Positions 27,038-34,637 of a stretch of DNA of 39,596 nt are shown in pieces; the stretch's first letter is position 1; every line of letters begins with the position of its first letter. This DNA comes from CAZGZD01 sp964530005 (GTDB lineage: Bacteria > Patescibacteriota > Microgenomatia > UBA1406 > GWC2-37-13): contig CAZGZD010000006.1 in NCBI GenBank assembly GCA_964530005.1, positions 1 through 39,596 on the forward strand, written 5' to 3'. Made by a program: the position numbers and the translations under genes. The notes under the pieces were generated by a model that worked only from the letters and a program-made list of their open reading frames with translations, was not told the DNA's origin and made no database searches.

Positions 27038-28672
27038 ATGAACTCTGTCCTACTTATCGTACTTGATGGATTTGGTATTGCCCCAGAAGGCCCCGGTAAT
27101 CCGATTAAGCTTTTAGATCTCCCGACTATAAGCTCACTATTCCACAGCTATCCCAATACAACGCTCAAGGCATCTGGTGAGGCAGTTGGTCTGCCAGCCG
27201 GAGAGGTAGGCAACACAGAAGTAGGCCACATCAACCTTGGTGCTGGTCGAATAGTCTATCAGGACTTGCCGAGAATCAATATGAGCATTGCCGATGGCAC
27301 ATTTTACAAAAATCCAGAGTTTCTCAAAGCGGTCGAACATGTTAAGAAAACAAATGGCACCCTACATCTTTTGGGGCTCGCTGGTCAAGGATCAGTGCAC
27401 TCAAGTCTTGACCACCTCTTCGCATTGCTATTTTTTGCTCGGGAAAATGGTATTGGGAACGTCGCCATTCATGTAATTACAGATGGCCGCGACTCACCAC
27501 CCAAATCTGCGATCGAGGTAGTGAGTCGAATTGAGGAGAAAATTCATCAGCTTGGTATCGGGCAGATTGCAAGTGTGATGGGGAGATATTTTGCCATGGA
27601 TCGCGATCGCAGGTGGGAGCGAACAGAAAAAGCATACAGATGTCTGACTCAGGGAGCAGATATGGCGCCAAGTGCGGCTGACGCAATTTCCGTATCATAC
27701 GCGCAGGGCAAAACTGATGAATTCATTGAGCCAATAAATATCATCCCCGAAGGCAAATCGCCAGTCCTTATTAAAGAGGGAGATGGTGTGGTATTTTACA
27801 ACTTTCGCATAGACAGACCTCGTCAGTTGACCAAAGCGTTTGCTCTTGATGATTTTGAGACGCAAGCAAATAAGACATTGTCGTTCGACCCCTACGCAGT
27901 CAAGTATCTTAAGACTCATCTTCCAAAAGAAGAAAGTGTCAGCCCCCCTTTTGGCCGTGGGCCGAAGATTGCAAATCTCGTATTTGTCACTATGACTGAG
28001 TATGAGAGAGGACTGCCCGTTGAGATGGCATTTCCGCCAATTGAGGTATCCATGCCACTTGGTCGAGTTCTTGCCGAAAGATCACTTGCACAACTCCGTA
28101 TGGCAGAATCCGAGAAGGAGCGATTTATTGGGTTTTACTTCAATGGGCAGCGAGAAAGTCTATACCCATATGAGGATCGCATTATAGTACCTTCCCCCAG
28201 AGTAGCGACTTATGACCTGGCACCAGAAATGTCAGCTGTTGAGCTGACAAAGACTCTATCCGAAAAGCTCCAGTCGGAGTTGTACCGATTTGTTCTTATC
28301 AATTTTGCTAATGCTGATATGGTAGGGCACACAGGAAGCTTTGAAGCTTGTCAAAAAGCCCTGCAGACTATTGATAGCTGTCTTGCCAAGATTATTCAAG
28401 TGGCAGAAGACACTCATTGCACTATCCTCATTACAGCAGATCACGGCAATGTGGAACAGAAAATCAATCCGCAGACTGGTCAGCCTTCGACAGAACACAC
28501 TGACAATCCTGTTCCATTTATAGTTGTCGCCCCCCATCTAATGGGAAAAATGATCAAGCTCCAAACAGGAATACTTGCCGATATTGCCCCGACTGTACTG
28601 AAACTTTTGGATATACCCAAGCCAGAGGATATGACCGGACGGAATTTACTTGAAGAATTGGGACACGAATAA
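27038..28672 (+). CDS. gpmI: 2,3-bisphosphoglycerate-independent phosphoglycerate mutase
   Basis: This alkaline-phosphatase-superfamily enzyme interconverts 3- and 2-phosphoglycerate with two metal ions. The 544-residue protein carries the first metal ligand Asp10 (LIVLDGFG), HVITDGRDSPP, GRYFAMDRDRRWERTEKAY, NFANADMVGHTG, ITADHGNVE and EHTDNPVPF. The phosphorylated nucleophile, normally Ser in GNSEVGH, is Thr60 here (GNTEVGHINLGAGRIVYQ). Thr serves this role in related phosphopentomutases, so activity is plausible. TACAAT (27025-27030) lies 7 bases before the ATG, inside the end of ruvC; the gene may be read both alone and with ruvC. Confidence 0.95.
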   Translation: MNSVLLIVLDGFGIAPEGPGNPIKLLDLPTISSLFHSYPNTTLKASGEAVGLPAGEVGNTEVGHINLGAGRIVYQDLPRINMSIADGTFYKNPEFLKAVEHVKKTNGTLHLLGLAGQGSVHSSLDHLFALLFFARENGIGNVAIHVITDGRDSPPKSAIEVVSRIEEKIHQLGIGQIASVMGRYFAMDRDRRWERTEKAYRCLTQGADMAPSAADAISVSYAQGKTDEFIEPINIIPEGKSPVLIKEGDGVVFYNFRIDRPRQLTKAFALDDFETQANKTLSFDPYAVKYLKTHLPKEESVSPPFGRGPKIANLVFVTMTEYERGLPVEMAFPPIEVSMPLGRVLAERSLAQLRMAESEKERFIGFYFNGQRESLYPYEDRIIVPSPRVATYDLAPEMSAVELTKTLSEKLQSELYRFVLINFANADMVGHTGSFEACQKALQTIDSCLAKIIQVAEDTHCTILITADHGNVEQKINPQTGQPSTEHTDNPVPFIVVAPHLMGKMIKLQTGILADIAPTVLKLLDIPKPEDMTGRNLLEELGHE

Positions 28673-28760
28673 TATAGTTTTTAGATTGCCATATAGATCC
28701 AAATCAGAAAGCATACTCAAATAGCAGATAGGAAAGCCCTCTGACAAACTATAGAAATTT

Positions 28761-28817
28761 AGGCGGATTGCTGTGACAATCTAAAATATATTTGGATTGT
28801 CAGAAAAGCCTTTTTTT
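28761..28817 (+). terminator. Rho-independent terminator of ruvC-gpmI
   Basis: AGGC (28761-28764) and TGACAATC (28774-28781) pair with GATTGTCA (28795-28802) and GCCT (28808-28811). Seven T residues (28811-28817) complete the structure. The 8-bp inner stem is perfect. The site is 89 bases after the gpmI stop. Confidence 0.6.
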
Positions 28818-28975
28818 ACACTTCTATTTATACTGTTGTAACGGGCTAAAATAAAACTCAAAGCTAATTAGCAAGCTAATCTACTATCTGCTAATATTGA
28901 GTTTTGCCAGATAAGCTCAAATCCGCCCCCACATAGCTACCCTAATAGATAAAACCTGCTACAATGTAGAGAAGT
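28818..28975 (+). ncRNA. Gene-free stretch with a long hairpin, possible structured RNA or holA leader
   Basis: AAAACTCAA (28853-28861) pairs with TTGAGTTTT (28897-28905), and inside it ATTAGCA (28867-28873) pairs with TGCTAAT (28889-28895). This gives 16 base pairs in two perfect blocks. An outer pairing GGCGGATT (28762-28769) with AATCCGCC (28920-28927) is also possible. The stretch ends with TACAAT (28960-28965) ahead of the next gene, so the hairpin lies upstream of that promoter and would belong to a separate transcript or to read-through. No known RNA family is recognised. Confidence 0.35.
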
Positions 28976-29665
28976 ATGATTACGATAATATGTGGGGAGG
29001 ATGTGGTGTCTTCTCGCGCATACTTTCTTTCACTTTGTACTAAGTATGAGGAGGAAAAATCGACCGTCCAATATCTGACGTATTCCGAGCTTCCTCTTTT
29101 GCTTGAACAAGCCCAATACTCAACAAACCTTTTTGATCAAAAACAAGTTTTTGTGATTCATAATCTCAACAAAGGTGTGTCTGCTAAATCAAAGTCTACG
29201 CTATCATACCTTGAACAAATAGCCGGTGATGATTCTATTGAGCTTATAGATTGGGAAGACGGCACGACTGCGCGTCATCTTAAATTCGCTCACCTGGCTA
29301 AAGTAAAGGAGTTTAAGCCCACAGCAAATATTTTCAAACTTACGGATAGCTGTTACCCAGGCAATCTAAAGGAGTTCGTTACAACTCTTTCAATACTTGC
29401 CAAGCCCACTGAGGAGATGTTGATTTATGTCGTACTTATGCGCCACATTCGAAATATCTTGCTTGCAGCTCTTGGGGATCCCCTTACTAAGTTGCAATCA
29501 TGGCAAAGGGCAAAGGTTGAAAGACAAGCAAAGCTATGGAAGCAGGACGCTCTTATTGCATTTTATGACTCACTTCTTCGTATTGATATCTCACTCAAAA
29601 GTGGAAAAAATATCTATGGAATCAAAAATTCCCTTGATATTGCAGCCTGTTTTTATTTAAGATAA
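28976..29665 (+). CDS. holA: DNA polymerase III delta subunit-like protein, short
   Basis: The 229-residue protein resembles HolA, the clamp-loader subunit that opens the sliding clamp. Supporting blocks are the N-terminal IICGEDVVSSRAYF, the NLFDQKQVFVIHNL segment typical of delta domain I, and a helical C-terminus with RHIRNILLAA, KLWKQDALIAFYDSLLRIDISLKSG and LDIAACF. It is much shorter than E. coli delta (343 residues): the middle AAA+ lid region is reduced, a form common in small genomes. TACAAT ends 10 bases before the ATG. The call rests on pattern similarity, not on a catalytic residue. Confidence 0.65.
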   Translation: MITIICGEDVVSSRAYFLSLCTKYEEEKSTVQYLTYSELPLLLEQAQYSTNLFDQKQVFVIHNLNKGVSAKSKSTLSYLEQIAGDDSIELIDWEDGTTARHLKFAHLAKVKEFKPTANIFKLTDSCYPGNLKEFVTTLSILAKPTEEMLIYVVLMRHIRNILLAALGDPLTKLQSWQRAKVERQAKLWKQDALIAFYDSLLRIDISLKSGKNIYGIKNSLDIAACFYLR

Positions 29666-29676
29666 CATATATAAAT

Positions 29677-31038
29677 ATGCCTCAGCTTAATCTATCCAGT
29701 TTTCACGATTACGACATTCGTGGCGTGTATCAGGAAGAGATAGATGAAAACTTTTACTACCACTTGGGCAAAGCAGTAGCCTTGTATATTGGAGAGGGCC
29801 CGATTGCCGTAGGCCACGATGCTCGAACATCATCACCTACGCTTACTGCTTCGCTCATTGAAGGAATCACAGATTATGGAGTAGATGTTGTCTCGCTTGG
29901 CCAGATCTCGACCGAGATGCACAATTTTGCGTGTGGCAAATATGGCTTCGCGGCCAATATAGCAGTTACAGCGTCTCACAATCCTGGAAAATATAATGGA
30001 GCAAAGATTGCAAAGCGGGGAGTAATTCCACTTCATAGCGGATTTGGTCTGCCCGAGATTAAGAAACTTATCGTCCAAGATTTACCCAAGTCCAGAGTAA
30101 AGGGAGCCGTGACAACTCAAGACATCTTCAAGGCGTGGATCGAGCACTGCCTCACGTTTATCAAAAAAGACACGCTAAAGCCCTTCAAAGTAATCGTCGA
30201 TGGCGGCAATGGCATGGGTGGTCCTTCATGGATGGCGATGCAGAATGAATTGCCTTGCGAGATTGTGCCTATGTATCTTGACCCAGATGGCACATTTCCA
30301 AATCATGAGGCCAATCCACTAAAAGACGAGAATACGCACGAGCTACAGGAGCGAATTAAAAAAGAAGGAGCAGATCTTGGCATTGCGCTCGATGGTGATG
30401 CAGACCGAATTTTTTTTATTGATGAGACCGGCACTAAGCTGTCAGGCACAGTGACAACCGCCATACTTGCCTCTCACTTTTTAAAACATGAAAAAGGCTA
30501 TATTCTCTACAACGCGATATGTGGAAGAATCGTCAAAGAGACCACGCTTGCACTCGGCGGCACACCGCTTCGTACACGGGTGGGTCACTCGTTTATCAAG
30601 GAGGCTATGAAAAAATATGATGGAATTGTAGCCGGCGAACACTCAGGACATTTTTACTTTAGAGATTGTTTTTACGCCGAGTCAACTCTTATTGCAGGAC
30701 TTCTGATGATGCAGTTTATGAGTGATGAAAATGTGACTCTATCCTCTATACGGAAGCAGTTTGATATCTACCCCGAGTCAGGCGAGATCAACTTTGTCGT
30801 CAAGAATAGAGATATGGCCGCACAAAATATAAGAGAAAAATATCAAAAAGAAGCTGCGGAATTTGATGAGCTTGATGGATACAGCTTTTGGTACCCAGAT
30901 TGGTGGTTCAATGTGCGCCTCTCTAAAACTGAGCCCTTACTCCGCTTAAATATCGAGGCAGACAATGAGTCTATACTTGAGGAGAAAGTAAAGATATTGA
31001 GTGCAGATCTGGAAAGCATGGGAGCTCTACGCAAATAG
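29677..31038 (+). CDS. manB: Phosphomannomutase/phosphoglucomutase
   Basis: This alpha-D-phosphohexomutase moves phosphate between C1 and C6 of mannose or glucose, feeding sugar-nucleotide and envelope polysaccharide synthesis. The 453-residue protein has the phosphoserine Ser100 in VTASHNPGKYNGAK, the metal loop Asp239-Gly-Asp241-Ala-Asp243 (ALDGDADRIFFID) and the sugar-binding loop GEHSGHFYF. A C-terminal phosphate-binding region (SKTEPLLRLNIEA) is present. The N-terminal FHDYDIRGVYQ is typical of archaeal-type and dual-specificity ManB proteins. It starts 11 bases after the previous gene and is probably cotranscribed. Sugar preference cannot be told from sequence. Confidence 0.93.
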   Translation: MPQLNLSSFHDYDIRGVYQEEIDENFYYHLGKAVALYIGEGPIAVGHDARTSSPTLTASLIEGITDYGVDVVSLGQISTEMHNFACGKYGFAANIAVTASHNPGKYNGAKIAKRGVIPLHSGFGLPEIKKLIVQDLPKSRVKGAVTTQDIFKAWIEHCLTFIKKDTLKPFKVIVDGGNGMGGPSWMAMQNELPCEIVPMYLDPDGTFPNHEANPLKDENTHELQERIKKEGADLGIALDGDADRIFFIDETGTKLSGTVTTAILASHFLKHEKGYILYNAICGRIVKETTLALGGTPLRTRVGHSFIKEAMKKYDGIVAGEHSGHFYFRDCFYAESTLIAGLLMMQFMSDENVTLSSIRKQFDIYPESGEINFVVKNRDMAAQNIREKYQKEAAEFDELDGYSFWYPDWWFNVRLSKTEPLLRLNIEADNESILEEKVKILSADLESMGALRK

Positions 31039-31045
31039 CCTATAG

Positions 31046-31073
31046 TTGAATTTAGTAAAAAAGGCAGTATAAT
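31046..31073 (+). promoter_or_regulatory. Promoter of the large membrane-protein gene
   Basis: TTGAAT (31046-31051), a 16-base spacer and TATAAT (31068-31073). The predicted start lies about 5 bases before the ATG at 31086. Confidence 0.6.
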
Positions 31074-31085
31074 AAAGTTTAGAAT

Positions 31086-32717
31086 ATGGATACTGATATA
31101 ACCGTAATCAAGGATGAGAATAAAATCGACCTTTCGCCCATAACCCTTGCGCTTCTTGATCAAATCAAATCTATTCCACGAAAAAAACTACCTGACGAGA
31201 CCTCAAGAATATCGGTGTCACAGACTGCGGCTTTTTTTGCAATAGCCTATGAAAAGCTCAGAAATGCCGTTGAGTACCGCGAGGCTCATCTTATGCGCCG
31301 CGCAGCTATCGAGCGAATACTTAAGCGTCGACTGACTCTTAATCCACAAGGGGATGGGGAAGCCGAAAACCTGATACGAGAGTTACTGTGGGCACGCTAC
31401 GCACCCAATGAATCACTTGGCGAACACGATGTTGAGGTAATTCAAAAAATCATTGATAAGTACATATACCTTCGCAGCTATCTGCTTGGTGGTCAGACCG
31501 AGAAGAAAAAGGCCTATTATAGCGTCTTTTTATTTGATCTTTTGACCTGCGAGATTGAAGAGACACTTTCGCCTGAGGAGGCCCAGCGCAATGCTCAATT
31601 TACATATTTTATCTTTCAGGTACTTAAGGGTAAAGTAAAAATAGAGGGAGCCACACAAGAAAAGCATGATGCCTACTTATACATATCGGTTGAGCGTGCG
31701 TTTGCCAAAAATGACAATGCATTTCTCAGGTATCATCTCTACTCACTTTCAAAATTGCAGCTTAAAGATGTATCCCGCGACAAGCTCGATCAACTGGCGG
31801 CGGCAATGCCTGCTCTTTTTACTGATATCGATAAAATCATCAGCAACCCCCACTCAAACCGCATCTTTCTATTTGTCCGGCGCTATATTCCACCTTTTCA
31901 TATCTTGTTCGACCTGATTCGCCAAGAGCCAAGTGACAAAATTAAGCCGCTTCTTGAGGATCGAGATAAGCTATGGACTGCACTTGAGAAGATCTGCCGA
32001 GAAAAATATGCGCTTACACAAACAAAGCTCAATGGCTTAGCCATCAAGGCAATCATATACATATTTCTCACCAAGATGATATTTGCAATTATTCTTGAGT
32101 ATCCGCTCTCTCTATACTTTTACAATGAGGTGAATTATGTGACTATTGCAATCAATGCACTATTTCCAGCCCTTCTTATGTTTCTTATCGTGGGTCTGAC
32201 TCGCGTGCCAGGTGCCGACAACACTCGTCGTATATTTGAGCGACTTGTCGATATCATAGATGCCGACAAGTCATTTGAGACAGGGGTGGCTCTCATCACT
32301 AAAAATCGCAAAGTCCGCCGTCCGACTCTGATATTTGCATTCACCGTATTCTATAGCCTTACCTTCATCATCACCTTCCTTCTTTTGCACTCCATCCTCC
32401 TTCTCCTCAAGTTCAATGCGATAAGTGAAATAATTTTTATACTATTTGTCTCACTCGTTGCCTTTTTTTCCTATAGAATACGCCAAGTTGCTAAGCAGTA
32501 TTTACTACGTGAGAAAGATAGTATCTTTCGTCCCTTTACCGACTTTTTCTTTATGCCCGTACTCTCAGTTGGCAAAGTCTTATCAAGCGGTATCTCAAAA
32601 ATCAATATCTTCGGATTTGTATTCGACTTTTTTATAGAAGCTCCTTTTAAGCTTATTGTTGAAGTGGTTGAGGAGTGGGTGAGGTTTGTGAGAGAAAGAC
32701 GCGAAGAGATTATCTAA
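31086..32717 (+). CDS. Large membrane protein of unknown function
   Basis: The 543-residue protein has a soluble, helical and highly charged N-terminal part (1-310) and four membrane segments (about 320-345, 352-372, 411-440, 447-465). A further hydrophobic amphipathic tail ends in VEEWVRFVRERREEII. The N-terminal segment LRNAVEYREAHLMRRAAIERILKRRL is distinctive. From memory, similar proteins recur in CPR genomes without a known role, but I cannot check this. No enzyme motif is visible. It stands alone after manB and converges on the SurA-like gene across a 346-base gap. Confidence 0.8.
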   Translation: MDTDITVIKDENKIDLSPITLALLDQIKSIPRKKLPDETSRISVSQTAAFFAIAYEKLRNAVEYREAHLMRRAAIERILKRRLTLNPQGDGEAENLIRELLWARYAPNESLGEHDVEVIQKIIDKYIYLRSYLLGGQTEKKKAYYSVFLFDLLTCEIEETLSPEEAQRNAQFTYFIFQVLKGKVKIEGATQEKHDAYLYISVERAFAKNDNAFLRYHLYSLSKLQLKDVSRDKLDQLAAAMPALFTDIDKIISNPHSNRIFLFVRRYIPPFHILFDLIRQEPSDKIKPLLEDRDKLWTALEKICREKYALTQTKLNGLAIKAIIYIFLTKMIFAIILEYPLSLYFYNEVNYVTIAINALFPALLMFLIVGLTRVPGADNTRRIFERLVDIIDADKSFETGVALITKNRKVRRPTLIFAFTVFYSLTFIITFLLLHSILLLLKFNAISEIIFILFVSLVAFFSYRIRQVAKQYLLREKDSIFRPFTDFFFMPVLSVGKVLSSGISKINIFGFVFDFFIEAPFKLIVEVVEEWVRFVRERREEII

Positions 32718-33063
32718 AAATCTCACTTAGGTCGTTGCAAAAGTACAATCCCAGAATCATAACCTTTGCAGTCAAATTAGCAGATAAATACTTTCTCTGC
32801 TAATCAAGGCTAAGTTCACATACGGCCTGTCAGAGCAGTCTAATCTGAAGACAAGAATTAAGCTTTCCCAACAATCTAAATCACTTTTAGCTTACTACAA
32901 CAATCCGAAGAATTACTCACTTCTGGCAGAAGATTCTTTCCATTGCTGTTTAGCCTTTACTTTTATTTTAGCCTATTATATCAATCCAATGTAGCGTTTG
33001 TAGAATAAATCTAAGTAATTGTGTTTACTTAAAGTAAATAAAAAAATAAGATCGAGGTAGAAA
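32718..33063. repeat. Gene-free convergent gap with several hairpins
   Basis: No open frame of note. It holds a perfect 9-bp hairpin ATTAGCAGA/TCTGCTAAT (32776-32784 with 32796-32804) and a nested hairpin GAAGAAT-CTTCT/AGAAG-ATTCTTTC (32907-32940). It also holds several copies of short words (ACAATC, TTTTAGC). TTTTATTTTAGCC (32961-32973) is the reverse complement of a 13-base word in the gap at 28844-28856, and the ATTAGCA/TGCTAAT arms are also shared with it. The stretch separates two convergent genes, so part of it may serve as bidirectional termination signal. Confidence 0.45.
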
Positions 33064-33777
33064 TTAATACTGTGCGTAGGTGTTGATCTTTGCTTTTGCT
33101 TTTAGATCAGTGATAAGTTTTTGAACCTCCTCACTCAGTTTTTGATTTTCAATCTGAGCCTTTGCTTGTTTTTTAAGATCTTCTTCTTTTGCATCTTTTG
33201 GCAGCGCCTCTTTGTTCTTCTCTAGGAAGTCAGCAACCTCCTTATCGCTTACCTTTAGCTTATTTGCTAAAAGTTTTTGTAGTAAAATTTGAATGCGAGT
33301 CTGTTTTACAATATAGTCTCGTGTAAGTCCTTGTGCAGCGAGTGCTGTTTCAAGGGTTTGCCCTTGTGTTTTGAGCTGATCTTCGATCTTTTTGATCTCA
33401 GAGTCAATTTCTTTATCAGTCGCAGTAGCACCTTTCGCTTGAGCCTCATCAATTATAAGCTGCTGAGTAATAAGAGAATCTAAAGCCTGCTTGCCGCCTT
33501 GCTTCTCAAGCTGCTGTACTACAGCAGACCTAAGAATCGGCTTGCCGTTCACAGTAGCTGCCACGAACTTACCTTTATAGTAGTAGGCGAGTGCACCGAG
33601 AATAAGCACCACGAGTATACCGAGTGTAAGCGCTCTTCTTTGCTTTTCTGTGAGACTTGATAGAGGAGACTGGAGGACCGCATGAACTTCTTGCTTCTTG
33701 ATTGAATCGGTTTTTGCAGCTGGGGCTTTTTTAGCTCTTGCTGGAGATTTTTTTATCGTTGCTTTTTTTACTGCCAT
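33064..33777 (-). CDS. Membrane-anchored SurA N-terminal-like chaperone protein
   Basis: The 237-residue protein has a cytoplasmic Lys/Ala/Pro-rich tail (residues 1-25, histone-H1-like), one membrane helix (49-67) and an outward domain. That domain starts VNGKPILRSAVVQQLEKQGG-QALDSLITQQLIIDEAQAKG, the hallmark of the SurA/PrsA N-terminal chaperone region, followed by helical repeats. No parvulin PPIase domain follows, so it would act as a holdase for exported proteins rather than an isomerase. TATAAT (33784-33789, minus strand) ends exactly 6 bases before the ATG. Function is inferred from fold similarity. Confidence 0.75.
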   Translation of the reverse strand: MAVKKATIKKSPARAKKAPAAKTDSIKKQEVHAVLQSPLSSLTEKQRRALTLGILVVLILGALAYYYKGKFVAATVNGKPILRSAVVQQLEKQGGKQALDSLITQQLIIDEAQAKGATATDKEIDSEIKKIEDQLKTQGQTLETALAAQGLTRDYIVKQTRIQILLQKLLANKLKVSDKEVADFLEKNKEALPKDAKEEDLKKQAKAQIENQKLSEEVQKLITDLKAKAKINTYAQY

Positions 33778-33783
33778 TTGTAG

Positions 33784-33789
33784 ATTATA
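33784..33789 (-). promoter_or_regulatory. -10 element of the SurA-like gene
   Basis: TATAAT on the minus strand, 6 bases before the ATG. The same word GCTATAATCT recurs at 34373-34382 before the next minus-strand gene. Confidence 0.6.
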
Positions 33790-33842
33790 GCATAAAAATT
33801 ATAAGTCAACCCCAAGATCGGGTTCACCGACTTACCCTCTTA

Positions 33843-34367
33843 CTATTTGCTCCAGCTTTTCGCTACACTGCTTAATTCAGCAGGAGTTGCTATCAAATGA
33901 AACCGCCTATCATCAAGTGGGCTATTTGTCGAAGCAACTTCATCAGCAAGTTCACCAACTGCTGGATCAAGATCTCTATCTTCTGAAATTAAAATATCGC
34001 TATCATTATGCACATAGCCTTTCCTTACAAATACACGCCTTACGACTACTTGTCTTTTCTCAACAGCTTCAGGAATATCATGTCTGAAAAGTCTTCTTAC
34101 TGCTTTTCTCCGAATAACTTCAAGTTCTCTACTATATGCGACTACAACCTGTCCACCTTTAAAATCTGTAATGACTTCAAGGAATCGTCGACTTTCATTG
34201 CCTGATCTTTGTATTACGGTCTGAACAGTTGGCCTGCGCTCCATAGAGCTTAAAGCTTCTATAAATTTTGCAGGTGAATGTATCTTACTTCTATACTGCC
34301 CAGTGAAAGAATGAGGATCTCCTACGTAATCGTTCCACATAAATTCACCAATTGGTCTTCTTTCCAT
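33843..34367 (-). CDS. Hypothetical protein, orphan
   Basis: A 174-residue soluble protein that I do not recognise. The N-terminal part (MERRPIGEFMWNDYVGDPHSF) is followed by a beta-rich, basic middle (RRFLEVITDFKGGQVVVAYSRELEVIRRKAVRRLFR) and an acidic segment (NDSDILISEDRDLDPAVGELADEVAS). TATAAT (34374-34379, minus strand) ends exactly 6 bases before the ATG. It lies downstream of tRNA-Lys and tRNA-Arg on the same strand. Codon use favours AGA and GAA over CGC/CGA and GAG, in contrast to ruvB or typA. Confidence 0.6.
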   Translation of the reverse strand: MERRPIGEFMWNDYVGDPHSFTGQYRSKIHSPAKFIEALSSMERRPTVQTVIQRSGNESRRFLEVITDFKGGQVVVAYSRELEVIRRKAVRRLFRHDIPEAVEKRQVVVRRVFVRKGYVHNDSDILISEDRDLDPAVGELADEVASTNSPLDDRRFHLIATPAELSSVAKSWSK

Positions 34368-34412
34368 GCGCAGATTATAGCAAAGGAAAAAAATATCTGT
34401 AAAGAATGAATG

Positions 34413-34485
34413 TGAGCCTGCAGGGACTCGAACCCTGAACCTAGCGGTTAAGAGCCGCTTGCTCTACCAATTGAGCTACAGGCCC
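34413..34485 (-). tRNA. tRNA-Lys(CTT)
   Basis: Cloverleaf on the minus strand: acceptor GGGCCTG/CAGGCTC with one G-T pair, D-stem GCTC/GAGC, anticodon stem AGCGG/CCGCT with loop CTCTTAA, T-loop GGTTCGAGT, discriminator A. CCA is not encoded. Confidence 0.94.
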
Positions 34486-34489
34486 TATG

Positions 34490-34563
34490 CGCGCCTGGAG
34501 GGACTCGAACCCCCAACCTTGTGGTCCGAAGCCACACGCTCTATCCGGTTAAGCCACAGGCGC
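34490..34563 (-). tRNA. tRNA-Arg(TCG)
   Basis: Cloverleaf on the minus strand: acceptor GCGCCTG/CAGGCGC, anticodon stem TGTGG/CCACA with loop CTTCGGA, T-loop GGTTCGAGT, discriminator G. It is 4 bases upstream of tRNA-Lys, so both come from one precursor. It reads CGA codons, which are frequent in the core genes here. Confidence 0.94.
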
Positions 34564-34584
34564 ACTTTACTAACACTAAGTACA

Positions 34585-34597
34585 ATTATACTATAAT
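34585..34597. promoter_or_regulatory. Back-to-back -10 elements between tRNA-Arg and the MFS gene
   Basis: ATTATA-C-TATAAT is a palindrome of two consensus -10 hexamers facing away from each other with one base between. The left one would serve the tRNA-Arg/Lys pair, the right one the transporter gene. The two promoters should compete for polymerase. Confidence 0.55.
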
Positions 34598-34605
34598 ATA
34601 TTCTG

Positions 34606-34627
34606 GAGCCAGCTGTAAGGCTGGCTC
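34606..34627 (+). promoter_or_regulatory. 5'-terminal stem-loop in the MFS transporter leader
   Basis: GAGCCAGC pairs perfectly with GCTGGCTC across a 6-base loop. With TATAAT ending at 34597, the transcript would start at about 34604, so the hairpin is at its very 5' end. The ATG follows 10 bases later without a Shine-Dalgarno sequence. It may protect the mRNA or control access to the start. Confidence 0.55.
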
Positions 34628-34637
34628 TCTAAAATTT

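Noticed and set aside
28762..28927. Riboswitch-style switch between the gpmI terminator and the GGCGGATT/AATCCGCC pairing
   Set aside because: The second strand is transcribed only after the terminator, so it cannot act as an antiterminator for it. The pairing is kept only as a possible feature of a read-through RNA.
28673..33063. CRISPR array in the repetitive gaps
   Set aside because: The shared words are short, irregularly spaced and in both orientations. There are no regular repeat-spacer units and no cas genes.
34521..34637. N-terminal extension of the MFS transporter frame
   Set aside because: It runs through tRNA-Arg, the promoter and the leader hairpin; the ATG at 34638 begins a normal MFS N-terminus.
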